From an uncultured Candidatus Saccharibacteria bacterium (GTDB lineage Bacteria; Patescibacteriota; Saccharimonadia; Saccharimonadales; Saccharimonadaceae): a DNA stretch of 64,000 nucleotides. The stretch is from assembly GCA_947425245.1 (NCBI GenBank), contig CANDYU010000003.1, positions 1 to 64,000 of the forward strand. The letters are read 5' to 3'. The position numbers and the translations under genes were made by a program. How positions within the stretch are numbered: the first letter of the stretch is position 1; every line of letters starts with the position of its first letter. This document shows positions 50,594 to 58,776 of the stretch, one piece after another. Below the pieces are notes generated by a model. The model saw nothing but the letters and a program-made list of their open reading frames with translations, was not told where the DNA came from and ran no database searches.

Positions 50594-51568
50594 ATGGCAA
50601 ATCCAAAGCCGAAAAAGACCGACAAAACTGCGAAGAAGTCTACAGAGAAATCTGAATCTAGTCGTGAAGCAGTTGCAACATCCAATAATAAAATGACTCA
50701 TGGACAAGATCAGTCCGCATGTAAGGGTTTCTTTGCCCGTAAGTGCGATAAAGGCGAAAACGTCTTGACTATTTTCAAGACGCCCAAAATTTGGGGAGCA
50801 TTGCTTGGTGAGTTGATTGGAACAATGTTACTTGCTATGTTATTGCTAACTATGGGGTTAAATCCACAGTACTTGGTTCTAGCCGTGGTCTGTATTTATG
50901 CTGTGATTGTTGGACTATCTGGTGCACATCTTAATCCACTAGTAACTGCTGGTATGATGGCAACCCGGCGCATGTCTGCAATTCGTGGTGTATTGTATAT
51001 GTTAGCACAGGTGCTAGGTGCATGGATTGGGTTGATTATTGCCAATGCCTTCCGTTTAGGTAGCGGAACTTCTTCTGTTGAGTTAATGTCGATGGTCGAG
51101 GTAACCGGTGAGACTTTCTGGGTAACCGCTTTGATTGAGTTGCTTGGTGCAATGGTCCTTGCATTTTGTTTTGCACGGGCACTGCGTTTTGTGCGACGAA
51201 GCCCACTGGCTTTTGCATTCACGATTTCGAGCAGCTTGTTGCTAGTTCTGATTTTTGGATTAATCATTATGCAGAATTACTTCGGTTTGAGTGGCAACAC
51301 TTTTATCTTTAATCCAGCCGTAGCGTTAATGTATCAGATTCTTCCAACTACCGCAGACGGTATCGGCGAATTAGCAAGTTTAGCAGGATTGGCTTTGGCC
51401 GCTTATGTCTTAGTACCGATTATCGGTGGTATTATTGGGTTCTTCGTTGCAGATGTAACAACCCGTTTGGCTGGCAGCGGTTACGATTGCGATGATTTCC
51501 ATTGCGACCATTGCGGCATACATCAGGAGTGTATGGATTGCCATAAAAACCATGGACACGAAGCTTAG
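50594..51568 (+). CDS. MIP family channel (aquaporin-like) with Cys/His-rich C-terminal tail
   Basis: The 324-residue protein has a hydrophilic N-terminus, six transmembrane helices and two half-helix signatures: SGAHLNPLVTAGMM (NPL instead of NPA) and FIFNPAVALMYQ (NPA). The second asparagine motif is canonical, so water or small solute conduction is likely. The last 30 residues hold ten Cys/His (DCDDFHCDHCGIHQECMDCH) and look like a metal-binding tail that I have not seen in ordinary aquaporins. A strong AAGGAGG site precedes ATG. Confidence 0.88.
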   Translation: MANPKPKKTDKTAKKSTEKSESSREAVATSNNKMTHGQDQSACKGFFARKCDKGENVLTIFKTPKIWGALLGELIGTMLLAMLLLTMGLNPQYLVLAVVCIYAVIVGLSGAHLNPLVTAGMMATRRMSAIRGVLYMLAQVLGAWIGLIIANAFRLGSGTSSVELMSMVEVTGETFWVTALIELLGAMVLAFCFARALRFVRRSPLAFAFTISSSLLLVLIFGLIIMQNYFGLSGNTFIFNPAVALMYQILPTTADGIGELASLAGLALAAYVLVPIIGGIIGFFVADVTTRLAGSGYDCDDFHCDHCGIHQECMDCHKNHGHEA

Positions 51569-51588
51569 CTAGTAGTTTTGATTGAGTT

Positions 51589-51616
51589 AAGATGTTCCCT
51601 AAGGGGGGCATCTTTT
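51589..51616 (+). terminator. Intrinsic terminator of the MIP gene
   Basis: AAGATG pairs with CATCTT around a C/G-rich inner stem, followed by TTTT. Confidence 0.75.
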
Positions 51617-51674
51617 CATGTAGACGATTTTGTCGGTGAGAGAGTACTAGTACAGAATGTGTTATAATGGTTTT

Positions 51675-53765
51675 ATGGCAAAAAAGTCAGCAAAGCAAGA
51701 ACACCACAAAAATGAGTTTCCGATAGAGAAGACTTCTACAGCTACGACACAAGTGGAGTCAGAGAATAGTAGCCGAGCAGATAATGAAATACCTGCAACA
51801 AAAGCAGAAGAGATTTTGTCGCAAGAGCAGCCAAATAAGAAACACTTGGATCGTTCCAAGATATCGGCCATAAGGAAGAAAACTATGCCAGTGGTTTTGC
51901 GTTTGGCTTTGTCAGTATTGTTTTTTGGAGCAATGTCAGCATTATTTACTTGGTTTTTATTTATTCGCCACGAGAGCTACGATGTTGATACGGTGATGGA
52001 GTTCATCAATGATAAGCCGTATCTTTACGCTTATAGCAATTTAGTGATATTCTTGGCCATGTTGACGATCGCTACTTTAACATGGACAACATTTTTTTCA
52101 ACAGGTCTCTCCTTTGCTATTATAAGTGTTATTAGTTATATTGATATGACGAAATATGCAATTCGGGAGATTCCGTTAATGCCAGAAGATTTTTTGCTGG
52201 CGGGATCTGTGGGAGAGTTAACGGCCTTTGTAGATATATGGGAAATTGTTCGCTTGGCGGTAGGCGTAGTATTAGTAGTCCTTGGTTCTGCCCTACTTGA
52301 GTATTGCACGAGACATACCATAGGTCGGACTAAGGTTGGCATGGTTTGGTGGGAACGTCACGCAGTTGTGCCAAGAGTGAGTTTCACGCTCATAGCAGTC
52401 GTCTCATTGCTTTTTGTTACTGGTCCAGTCATTCATCAAAAAGACTATGAATGGCTGGAAGGCATGGAGCTAAAATTATGGGATCCAGTTCAGACTTACG
52501 AAGAGAATGGTTTTGTGATTGGGTTTTTGAGTAATATTGCTAAGCTTGATCAAGCGACACCTGAAACATATAGTGCAGAAGAGATGCAGCGAATAGCACA
52601 AAAATATCGAGATATTAAGGCAACAGATATAACCAGGAAGCCACTAAACGAGGTGATCGACAATTTAATTATCGTGCTAGACGAGACATTCTACGATCCG
52701 GAGCTTTATGACAAATATGATCACTACGGCGGCGATGTGATTCCAGAGACGCATGCGATTTTTATGGAATATCCCAGCGGGTATATGTATTCACCAGAGT
52801 ATGGAGGAGGAACTGCTAATGTTGAATTTGAGGCATATACGGGTCTTTCGAATTATTGGGCAAGAAATTATCCATATGTGAACTCGCTGACGCAAGTTGA
52901 TAATATTTTGAGTGCCGCTAGTTGGCTTAAGGGTTTTGACTTTAGTGCTACTGCTATACATTCCTATGATGGCTCGCTTTATAAGCGTAATGCTGTGTAT
53001 CCGCGTATGGGCTTTGACGAGTTCATCGATCGAGAAAAAATGACATACACTGACAAAGAGAACTCTGAGTTCTATGCCTATATTAGTGACCAGTCGCTCT
53101 TCAGGGAGGTTTTAGATGTTATAAAGAACAACGATTCCCCTCAGATGATTGGAGCTATTACTATGCAAAATCATTCGCCATACGATAGTGCACAATATAC
53201 CGATTTGGAGTTTGTATTGAAAGGTGATGCGGAGCAGTATTGGAATTTAGCCAATAGCTTTCAAAGCCTGCATAGTGCCGATGCTTATATTGGCGAGTTC
53301 CTGACGGAGCTTGACAAACTAGAGGAACGAACTGTTGTTTTGCTATTTGGTGATCATACGGCTGGTATTTTGTCGGAATATGTCAATTCTGACAAGCAGG
53401 AGGAGCAGTTTTTGGCATATTTAACTCCGTTCTTTATATATTCTAATTTTGAAATTCGTACGGAGGATAAAAATAGGGAGCTTGAGGCCAAACAGGCAAA
53501 TGAGAAACTTGGCTTCAATATTGACACTAAAGGTGTAGATTTGCCGGTTACGACTCCAAATTGTTTGCTGAACACCGTATATAATTTATTGAATGTAGAG
53601 AAGCCTGCTCTGTTCTACTTACTGGATGTTGTTTGTGAAGAGACGCCAGTTTTAACGGCTGGGTACTTTGCTGGTAATACCCCGGAAGAGGTTGGGGCTT
53701 TATACGATTATAAATTGGTAAATTATGACATTCTCAGTGGCAAGCATTATTGGGACGGTAATTAG
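51675..53765 (+). CDS. LtaS-like sulfatase-family membrane enzyme
   Basis: The 696-residue protein has a basic N-terminus, five transmembrane helices (about residues 65-270) and an extracellular alkaline-phosphatase-superfamily domain. Motifs are IIVLDETFYDPELY (metal-binding Asp/Glu), GGGTANVEFEAYTGLSNYWA (nucleophile region; Thr where LtaS has its catalytic Thr), ITMQNHSPYDS and VVLLFGDHTAGIL (C-terminal metal site). This matches lipoteichoic acid synthase or phosphoglycerol transferase enzymes that build glycerol-phosphate polymers on membrane lipids. I start at 51675 because TATAAT (51663-51668) ends 6 nt before it. Confidence 0.9.
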   Translation: MAKKSAKQEHHKNEFPIEKTSTATTQVESENSSRADNEIPATKAEEILSQEQPNKKHLDRSKISAIRKKTMPVVLRLALSVLFFGAMSALFTWFLFIRHESYDVDTVMEFINDKPYLYAYSNLVIFLAMLTIATLTWTTFFSTGLSFAIISVISYIDMTKYAIREIPLMPEDFLLAGSVGELTAFVDIWEIVRLAVGVVLVVLGSALLEYCTRHTIGRTKVGMVWWERHAVVPRVSFTLIAVVSLLFVTGPVIHQKDYEWLEGMELKLWDPVQTYEENGFVIGFLSNIAKLDQATPETYSAEEMQRIAQKYRDIKATDITRKPLNEVIDNLIIVLDETFYDPELYDKYDHYGGDVIPETHAIFMEYPSGYMYSPEYGGGTANVEFEAYTGLSNYWARNYPYVNSLTQVDNILSAASWLKGFDFSATAIHSYDGSLYKRNAVYPRMGFDEFIDREKMTYTDKENSEFYAYISDQSLFREVLDVIKNNDSPQMIGAITMQNHSPYDSAQYTDLEFVLKGDAEQYWNLANSFQSLHSADAYIGEFLTELDKLEERTVVLLFGDHTAGILSEYVNSDKQEEQFLAYLTPFFIYSNFEIRTEDKNRELEAKQANEKLGFNIDTKGVDLPVTTPNCLLNTVYNLLNVEKPALFYLLDVVCEETPVLTAGYFAGNTPEEVGALYDYKLVNYDILSGKHYWDGN

Positions 53766-53811
53766 AGCAGAAGATGCGTGCTAGTTGTTGGTTACTAGGT
53801 TGACTATTAGT

Positions 53812-55236
53812 TTATTGTCTATTTTTGGGAAAGAGTGGCTCGCTTGGAGCGGTGATAGTTTCCTGAGTGCCGAAAATATCTTCGATCTTAGCAGCAGTAT
53901 CAGGTAAAAATGGTTCTAGATACTTTCCGACTGACAAGAGATTATGTACCATTTCCTGTAGAACTGTGTTCAGTTTTTCAGAATCGCCGCTCTTAGCTAA
54001 TTCCCATGGCTTTGAGACATCAATATTTTTGTTGATTTGCTGAATCTTTAGCCAAATCTGATCAAATGCTTTAGAAAACTCATAGCTTCCCATCAAGCTG
54101 AGGTATTGTTCGTCTAGCTCTATATTGAGCTCCTGACCGTGTATGTCATTTTTATGACACATAGTTGCTAGGCGCTGAATAAGATTACCAAGATCATTGG
54201 CGAGCTCATTATTGTAAGCTTCATCAAATTTTTCCCAGGTAAAATCTGAGTCGGTAAAAGTATCAATATGTCGTAGAAAATAATACCGGAAGGCCTCAAT
54301 GCCGTGGTGTTCGATAACCTCAAGCGGATCAACGACATTTCCTAGGCTTTTGCTCATTTTTTTACTATTCAACAAAACGTGACCATGCGAAACAATATTT
54401 TCGGGTAATGGTAGACCAAGACCCAGCAAAATAGCTGGCCAAGTAATTGTATGAAAACGCAAAATATCTTTGCCAACGAACTGTGCAGTAGCGGGCCAAA
54501 AGTCCGAAATGTCTCGGTCTGGATAACCAAGAACCGTAATGTAGTTCGATAGAGCATCGAGCCATACATACATAACTTGATCATCATCGCCAGGAACTGA
54601 CACGCCCCAGCTTAGCTTACCTCGAGGGCGAGAAATGGAAATGTCAGGAGTATCTTCGAGCAACTTTAAGACTTCTTGTTTGCGGAACTCTGGAAGAATA
54701 CGAAAGTTATCCGATTCAATTGCTTTGGCAATATCAGCCCTAAAATCAGCGATTCGTAGATAATAGTTTTTCTCGGTTAGTCGCTGGTAGGGTTTTTGAT
54801 GATCAGGACAAATGCCATGGTTCTCATCATATTCTTTTTGGGTAATAAAACCTTCACAGCCATCACAGTACCAACCGTCATAGTTACCGGCATAAATATG
54901 CGGTGAAAGTTTTTGCCAAATTTTCTGACAGCGGGCTACATGACCTTCGTCTGTCGTGCGAATAAAATCCGTATAGCTAATATTGAGCTTTTGAATGAAG
55001 TCTAGAAACTTTTGCGAGTTTTGCTTAGCATACTCAGCTACCGACACTCCCTTCTTTAGTGCGGTGCTAAATACCTTATTGCCATGTTCATCGGTACCAA
55101 CTTGAAACTTGACATCATCACCGTTAAGGCGGCAAAAGCGTGCAAAAGTGTCAGCTAACAGGTAATCCATGGCATGACCAATATGCGGGTCACCATTGAC
55201 ATAGGGTATTGCAGTACAAATGTAAACTTTTGACAT
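53812..55236 (-). CDS. metG: Methionyl-tRNA synthetase
   Basis: The 474-residue class I enzyme has the HIGH-type motif AIPYVNGDPHIGHAMDYL, a zinc knuckle (WYCDGCEGFITQ and CPDHQK), DKHIL-like GKDILRFHTITWPAILLG, and KMSKS in SKKMSKSLGNVVDP. The optional C-terminal tRNA-binding domain is missing, as in many small genomes. TATAAT lies exactly 6 nt before ATG (leaderless). Confidence 0.96.
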   Translation of the reverse strand: MSKVYICTAIPYVNGDPHIGHAMDYLLADTFARFCRLNGDDVKFQVGTDEHGNKVFSTALKKGVSVAEYAKQNSQKFLDFIQKLNISYTDFIRTTDEGHVARCQKIWQKLSPHIYAGNYDGWYCDGCEGFITQKEYDENHGICPDHQKPYQRLTEKNYYLRIADFRADIAKAIESDNFRILPEFRKQEVLKLLEDTPDISISRPRGKLSWGVSVPGDDDQVMYVWLDALSNYITVLGYPDRDISDFWPATAQFVGKDILRFHTITWPAILLGLGLPLPENIVSHGHVLLNSKKMSKSLGNVVDPLEVIEHHGIEAFRYYFLRHIDTFTDSDFTWEKFDEAYNNELANDLGNLIQRLATMCHKNDIHGQELNIELDEQYLSLMGSYEFSKAFDQIWLKIQQINKNIDVSKPWELAKSGDSEKLNTVLQEMVHNLLSVGKYLEPFLPDTAAKIEDIFGTQETITAPSEPLFPKNRQ

Positions 55237-55312
55237 ACCTACATTATAACACGCGATCTTAGTTTTTGAGGCAATAAAAAGACCCCGAAGAGCCTTATTA
55301 TCTAAACGATAT

Positions 55313-56455
55313 TTATTCTACTGAACAGTTATACCCTAGACCTTCATAAATGCTACGGACATCATTAAGTGAGTTCATGCCAAGATTCTCGCCTGTAGGA
55401 TGCAGGAAAGTATTAATGTCATTTTCAGAAAGTGTAGCCCCATCATTGGACTGAATGACCGCCTTGAGTGCATCTTTATCGATAGCATAATCTGAGTTAA
55501 AGTTAGCTCCAAGCCTGCCGAGAAATTCAGCATTCCCTGCTACAAGATTATCGCGTGCAACATTGAGATCATACCCCTCGCCAAAGATAATATTATAGTT
55601 TAAGCTGAGTGCTTTGACGCTATCCCTGGAGTAGCTGACCGAAATCGTCTCTAAACCACTAATCGGAAACTCAGATCCGACTAAGTAGGCAAAATCTGTC
55701 TCCCTAGAACAAGATAGTAATTCGAGAGGATCGTTTGTATCCTCATTGTTGGAGGTTGTCGGAACATAGACAATCTTGGGGTTATTTTTAGCATCAATAA
55801 GCAAAACTATAACAATGATTAGAGCTACAGCTAAGAGTGCAGACAGCCCACCAAGTAGAATCGTTAACAGATGAGGAGACTTTTTATCACCTCGAGATTT
55901 TTTAGCTGCAGCTGGTGCAGCAGGTTGAAATGCAGGGTTAAGACCACCAGCTTTCTGCGTATTATTGACAGGAACTGCAGGATTAGATGGGATAGCAGGG
56001 ACTACTGGGTTTTGTGTGGTTTGGTCTGAAGCTGCCGGAGCAAAAGGGTTAAAGGGAGTCTGCGGAGCAACTTCTGGTACAGGCACAGGACCGCCCTGCA
56101 TAGACTGAGTGGAGGAATCGACTGGGGCGAAAGGGTTAGCAGTACCAACATTGGATGCTGGAACAGAAGTTACGCTGCCAATTGATCCAGGAACAGGGGC
56201 TGCAGGAATCAAAGGATCTTCGGCCGGCGGAGTCATAACTGCTTCCGGATTTGAGGCACCTAGCTGATCAAGACCCATGACTCCTTGAGCAGATGGTGCA
56301 GCTAGTCCTGCAGAAGTGAGATTATCCTGTGCAGAAGCGAGACTGTCGGCCATCGATAATCCACCGATTCCTGGCATTGATGCTGTATTGCCTAGATTGC
56401 CCATGCCCGACATGCCTGTCGAGCTAGATAGTGGATTATTTTCTTCAGGATTCAT
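55313..56455 (-). CDS. Single-pass membrane protein with Pro/Ala-rich cytoplasmic region
   Basis: The 380-residue protein has a low-complexity Gly/Pro/Ala-rich N-terminal half (repeats such as NPFAPV, NPFAPA), one transmembrane helix (LLTILLGGLSALLAVALIIV, about 195-218), and an extracytoplasmic domain of about 155 residues with two cysteines. Its overall plan resembles the protein at 14268. Function unknown. GGGAGG precedes ATG. It lies downstream of rsmA on the same strand but 93 nt away. Confidence 0.7.
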   Translation of the reverse strand: MNPEENNPLSSSTGMSGMGNLGNTASMPGIGGLSMADSLASAQDNLTSAGLAAPSAQGVMGLDQLGASNPEAVMTPPAEDPLIPAAPVPGSIGSVTSVPASNVGTANPFAPVDSSTQSMQGGPVPVPEVAPQTPFNPFAPAASDQTTQNPVVPAIPSNPAVPVNNTQKAGGLNPAFQPAAPAAAKKSRGDKKSPHLLTILLGGLSALLAVALIIVIVLLIDAKNNPKIVYVPTTSNNEDTNDPLELLSCSRETDFAYLVGSEFPISGLETISVSYSRDSVKALSLNYNIIFGEGYDLNVARDNLVAGNAEFLGRLGANFNSDYAIDKDALKAVIQSNDGATLSENDINTFLHPTGENLGMNSLNDVRSIYEGLGYNCSVE

Positions 56456-56548
56456 GATGCCTCCCTTTTTGCCTGTGTTGATATATTATTAATACCTAAT
56501 ATTGTTACTATTTTACCGCTTAATGTTTTTTTGTGCAAGAGTTTTATA

Positions 56549-57334
56549 TTATTTTTGCACGAAAGCCATAGAATGGGTAGCTTGGTAGAGGTTATGCCAA
56601 TCCGAGAGCGACAGGTCCTGAGCACGAATACTAGTATCAAGACCAAGATGCTGAAAAATCTTTTCCAGTTGAGCTTTTGTCAGACCGAGAAAGCTTAAAT
56701 TATGGGCAAGTTTCTTCCGGGGACTTGTAAAGCCCTTTTTAACAAAACTAAGAACTTCAGGTGCAAGTGTTGGGGTCTTTAGCGGCGTTAAAATAAGGAC
56801 TTGACTATCAACTTTGGGCGGCGGAGTGAACTCGGCAGCTTTGACGACAGGTCCGGCTTCAGCGACAGCATACGATTGCACAAAAACCGAAAGTGCTGAA
56901 TGTGAGCCGGCTTGTGCCGTGATTCGCTCAGCAACTTCCTTTTGAATAAGAAGGGCAATTTTCTTTGGAGCTGGTCTAGAAAGCAGGAGCTTCTTAATAA
57001 TTGGCGAGGTAATATAGTATGGTATGTTACCAACAACAATATATTCACTATTTTGAACGAGTTGTGACAGGTCGACCCGCAAAATATCATCGTTAATTAC
57101 GGTAAGCGACTTGCCGGGAAAAGATTTAGGTAGATTTCGAGCAAGGCCAGGATCGTACTCAATAGCAATTACTTCCCGAAAACGGCGAAGCAGGCTGGAG
57201 GTCAGCGTACCTAGTCCAGGACCGATTTCGATGCAGATAGTTTCTGCGTTTTTGACAAGTGCCAAGTCTGCGATTTTATCAAGAATAGCACGATTTTTTA
57301 GCCAGTGTTGACCGAGGGATTTGTTATTTTTCAC
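56549..57334 (-). CDS. rsmA: 16S rRNA dimethyladenosine transferase (KsgA/RsmA)
   Basis: The 261-residue enzyme dimethylates two adenines of the 3'-terminal 16S rRNA helix. It shows KSLGQHWLKNRAILDKIAD, motif I CIEIGPGLGTLTSSLLRR, VINDDILRVDL, catalytic VVGNIPYYITSPIIKKLL, and the C-terminal domain with FTSPRKKLAHNL. It starts with GTG two bases after the stop of the G5-domain gene, so translation depends on the upstream gene. Confidence 0.95.
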   Translation of the reverse strand: MKNNKSLGQHWLKNRAILDKIADLALVKNAETICIEIGPGLGTLTSSLLRRFREVIAIEYDPGLARNLPKSFPGKSLTVINDDILRVDLSQLVQNSEYIVVGNIPYYITSPIIKKLLLSRPAPKKIALLIQKEVAERITAQAGSHSALSVFVQSYAVAEAGPVVKAAEFTPPPKVDSQVLILTPLKTPTLAPEVLSFVKKGFTSPRKKLAHNLSFLGLTKAQLEKIFQHLGLDTSIRAQDLSLSDWHNLYQATHSMAFVQK

Positions 57335-57336
57335 TA

Positions 57337-58374
57337 TTAGTACCAGCCTCGACTCAGTTTAAATTCGAGGGCTTGTTGCCAACCGCCGTAGCGGCTACGT
57401 ACATAGTTATCCATCCAGCGGAGTTGAGTGAGCGGATTGGTCCGCCAATCATCTCCAGCGGCTTGCATCTTGCTGCCCGGTAAAGCTTGAGGAATACCAT
57501 AGGCCCCTGAGCTAGGATTCTCGGCATCGACGCGACAGCCAGATTCGTGATAGATAATATAGAGGGCCGCCTCAAGGTCTTCTTCGGGCACATTCACCTC
57601 ACGTAACCAGCCAAGACAGATTTCCTGCTCAGGTGCAACAGAAAGCTTTGCTCCAACAGTGATAATTTCTGGAATCGGCTCGACTGTCATTTCCTCCGAA
57701 ATTAAGGTTCGTGATATTTCAACATTATTCTCGAAATGCACCTCATACACGCTTTGACGCAGGCCATTCTTGCCGGGCTGTTCTAGACGTTGCTCTCCTT
57801 TTGCTAGACTATAATCATACTTATTTTGGACGGGATATGGTACTTCTTCCTCCACAGTAATAGTCCGACCACCATTACGATCGATGCGAAAACTCGCAAC
57901 AGCTCCAGCTTCGAGGAAGTTTGAGTTAAATACAGGTTCGACAATATCACCATCGTAAACCGTAAAACCAGCGTCTTTAGCAATCTGTTTCGGATCACGG
58001 TTTGCCGTCATGAGATATTGGCGATGAGCACCGTCAATGACAAGAACGGGCCGAGCACGGTGGATATTGATGTAGAAACCCATGTCACTATCGATTTCTG
58101 TATCGAGACCCGGCTCAACAATATCCGTCTCGTCAATCAAGATTCCAGCCCGAGATAGTGCTTCTCGTACGGTTGGGGCGGAGGTTTTTACGGTCAGAGT
58201 AGTGTCTTCATCATAGATAGTGACAAAATGAGGTTCAGATGAAATAGTATCTTCGGCATTTTCGGCAAAAACCGCACTACTTTGAGAAAAATTTGATAAC
58301 GCCAAAAATGCACCCATGACAACTAGGATTGCCGTGCAACAAAAATCCCTGGTTTTGAATCGCAATTTCATCAT
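57337..58374 (-). CDS. Secreted G5-domain protein with C-terminal transglycosylase-like domain
   Basis: The 345-residue protein has a signal peptide, a DUF348-like repeat (DTTLTVKTSAPTVREALSRA; a second copy around residue 125), a G5 domain (IDRNGGRTITVEEEVPYPVQ to LISEEMTVEPIPEI), and a lysozyme-like end with YIIYHESGCRVDAENPSSGA and AYGIPQALPGSKM. This is the layout of YabE/Rpf-type wall-remodelling proteins. The catalytic Glu is in HESGC. TATAAT lies 9 nt before ATG. It forms an operon with rsmA. Confidence 0.9.
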   Translation of the reverse strand: MMKLRFKTRDFCCTAILVVMGAFLALSNFSQSSAVFAENAEDTISSEPHFVTIYDEDTTLTVKTSAPTVREALSRAGILIDETDIVEPGLDTEIDSDMGFYINIHRARPVLVIDGAHRQYLMTANRDPKQIAKDAGFTVYDGDIVEPVFNSNFLEAGAVASFRIDRNGGRTITVEEEVPYPVQNKYDYSLAKGEQRLEQPGKNGLRQSVYEVHFENNVEISRTLISEEMTVEPIPEIITVGAKLSVAPEQEICLGWLREVNVPEEDLEAALYIIYHESGCRVDAENPSSGAYGIPQALPGSKMQAAGDDWRTNPLTQLRWMDNYVRSRYGGWQQALEFKLSRGWY

Positions 58375-58408
58375 TGCATAACCATTATAGCAAAGATTCC
58401 ATAAATTG

Positions 58409-58597
58409 TCAATAGAGGTTTAACAGGGGCTGTAGATACTGTGCGGGAACAAAGTTTTTAATGAAAAGAACCGGATCGACAATTTTAAGAGTATAGACAC
58501 TGCAGGTAACGGCACCGACTTGAGTATTCAAATAAGCGTCATTCCAGTAGATTTCACTTTGGGTGTCGGCACCCGAGAAAGCTTTTAGAAAACCCAC
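58409..58597 (-). CDS. Short ORF resembling a fragment of a virion core/SPFH-like protein
   Basis: The 62-residue frame starts at GTG 58597 with AGGAG 5 nt upstream. The pattern SEIYWNDAYLNTQVGAVTCS followed by YTLKIVDPVLFIKNFVP recalls part of the SPFH-like virion-core (YdjI) family, whose full proteins exceed 300 residues. It is therefore probably a remnant with its start intact. It adjoins another gene fragment on the opposite strand. Confidence 0.4.
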   Translation of the reverse strand: MGFLKAFSGADTQSEIYWNDAYLNTQVGAVTCSVYTLKIVDPVLFIKNFVPAQYLQPLLNLY

Positions 58598-58616
58598 ATA
58601 TTCTCCTAATTATTAA

Positions 58617-58751
58617 CATCAGAAAGTACCGCAAACAACAGAAGATTGCACAACACATGTAACAATCGCCCTGCTGGGGAGGATTGCCGAAGCGTTAAAC
58701 GTACCTATTGAACAACTCTTTGCCCGAGAGGACGGAGTCAGAATAGCCTAG
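58617..58751 (+). pseudogene. C-terminal remnant of an XRE-type HTH regulator
   Basis: A start-less plus-strand frame ends at TAG 58749-58751 and reads THVTIALLGRIAEALNVPIE then QLFAREDGVRIA. That is the usual end of an XRE/Cro helix-turn-helix domain (..LxRIAxALNVxxxxLF). The first half of the domain and the start codon are missing. Confidence 0.55.
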
Positions 58752-58776
58752 AGTTGGTTTATCTGGGCGTTTGCTT

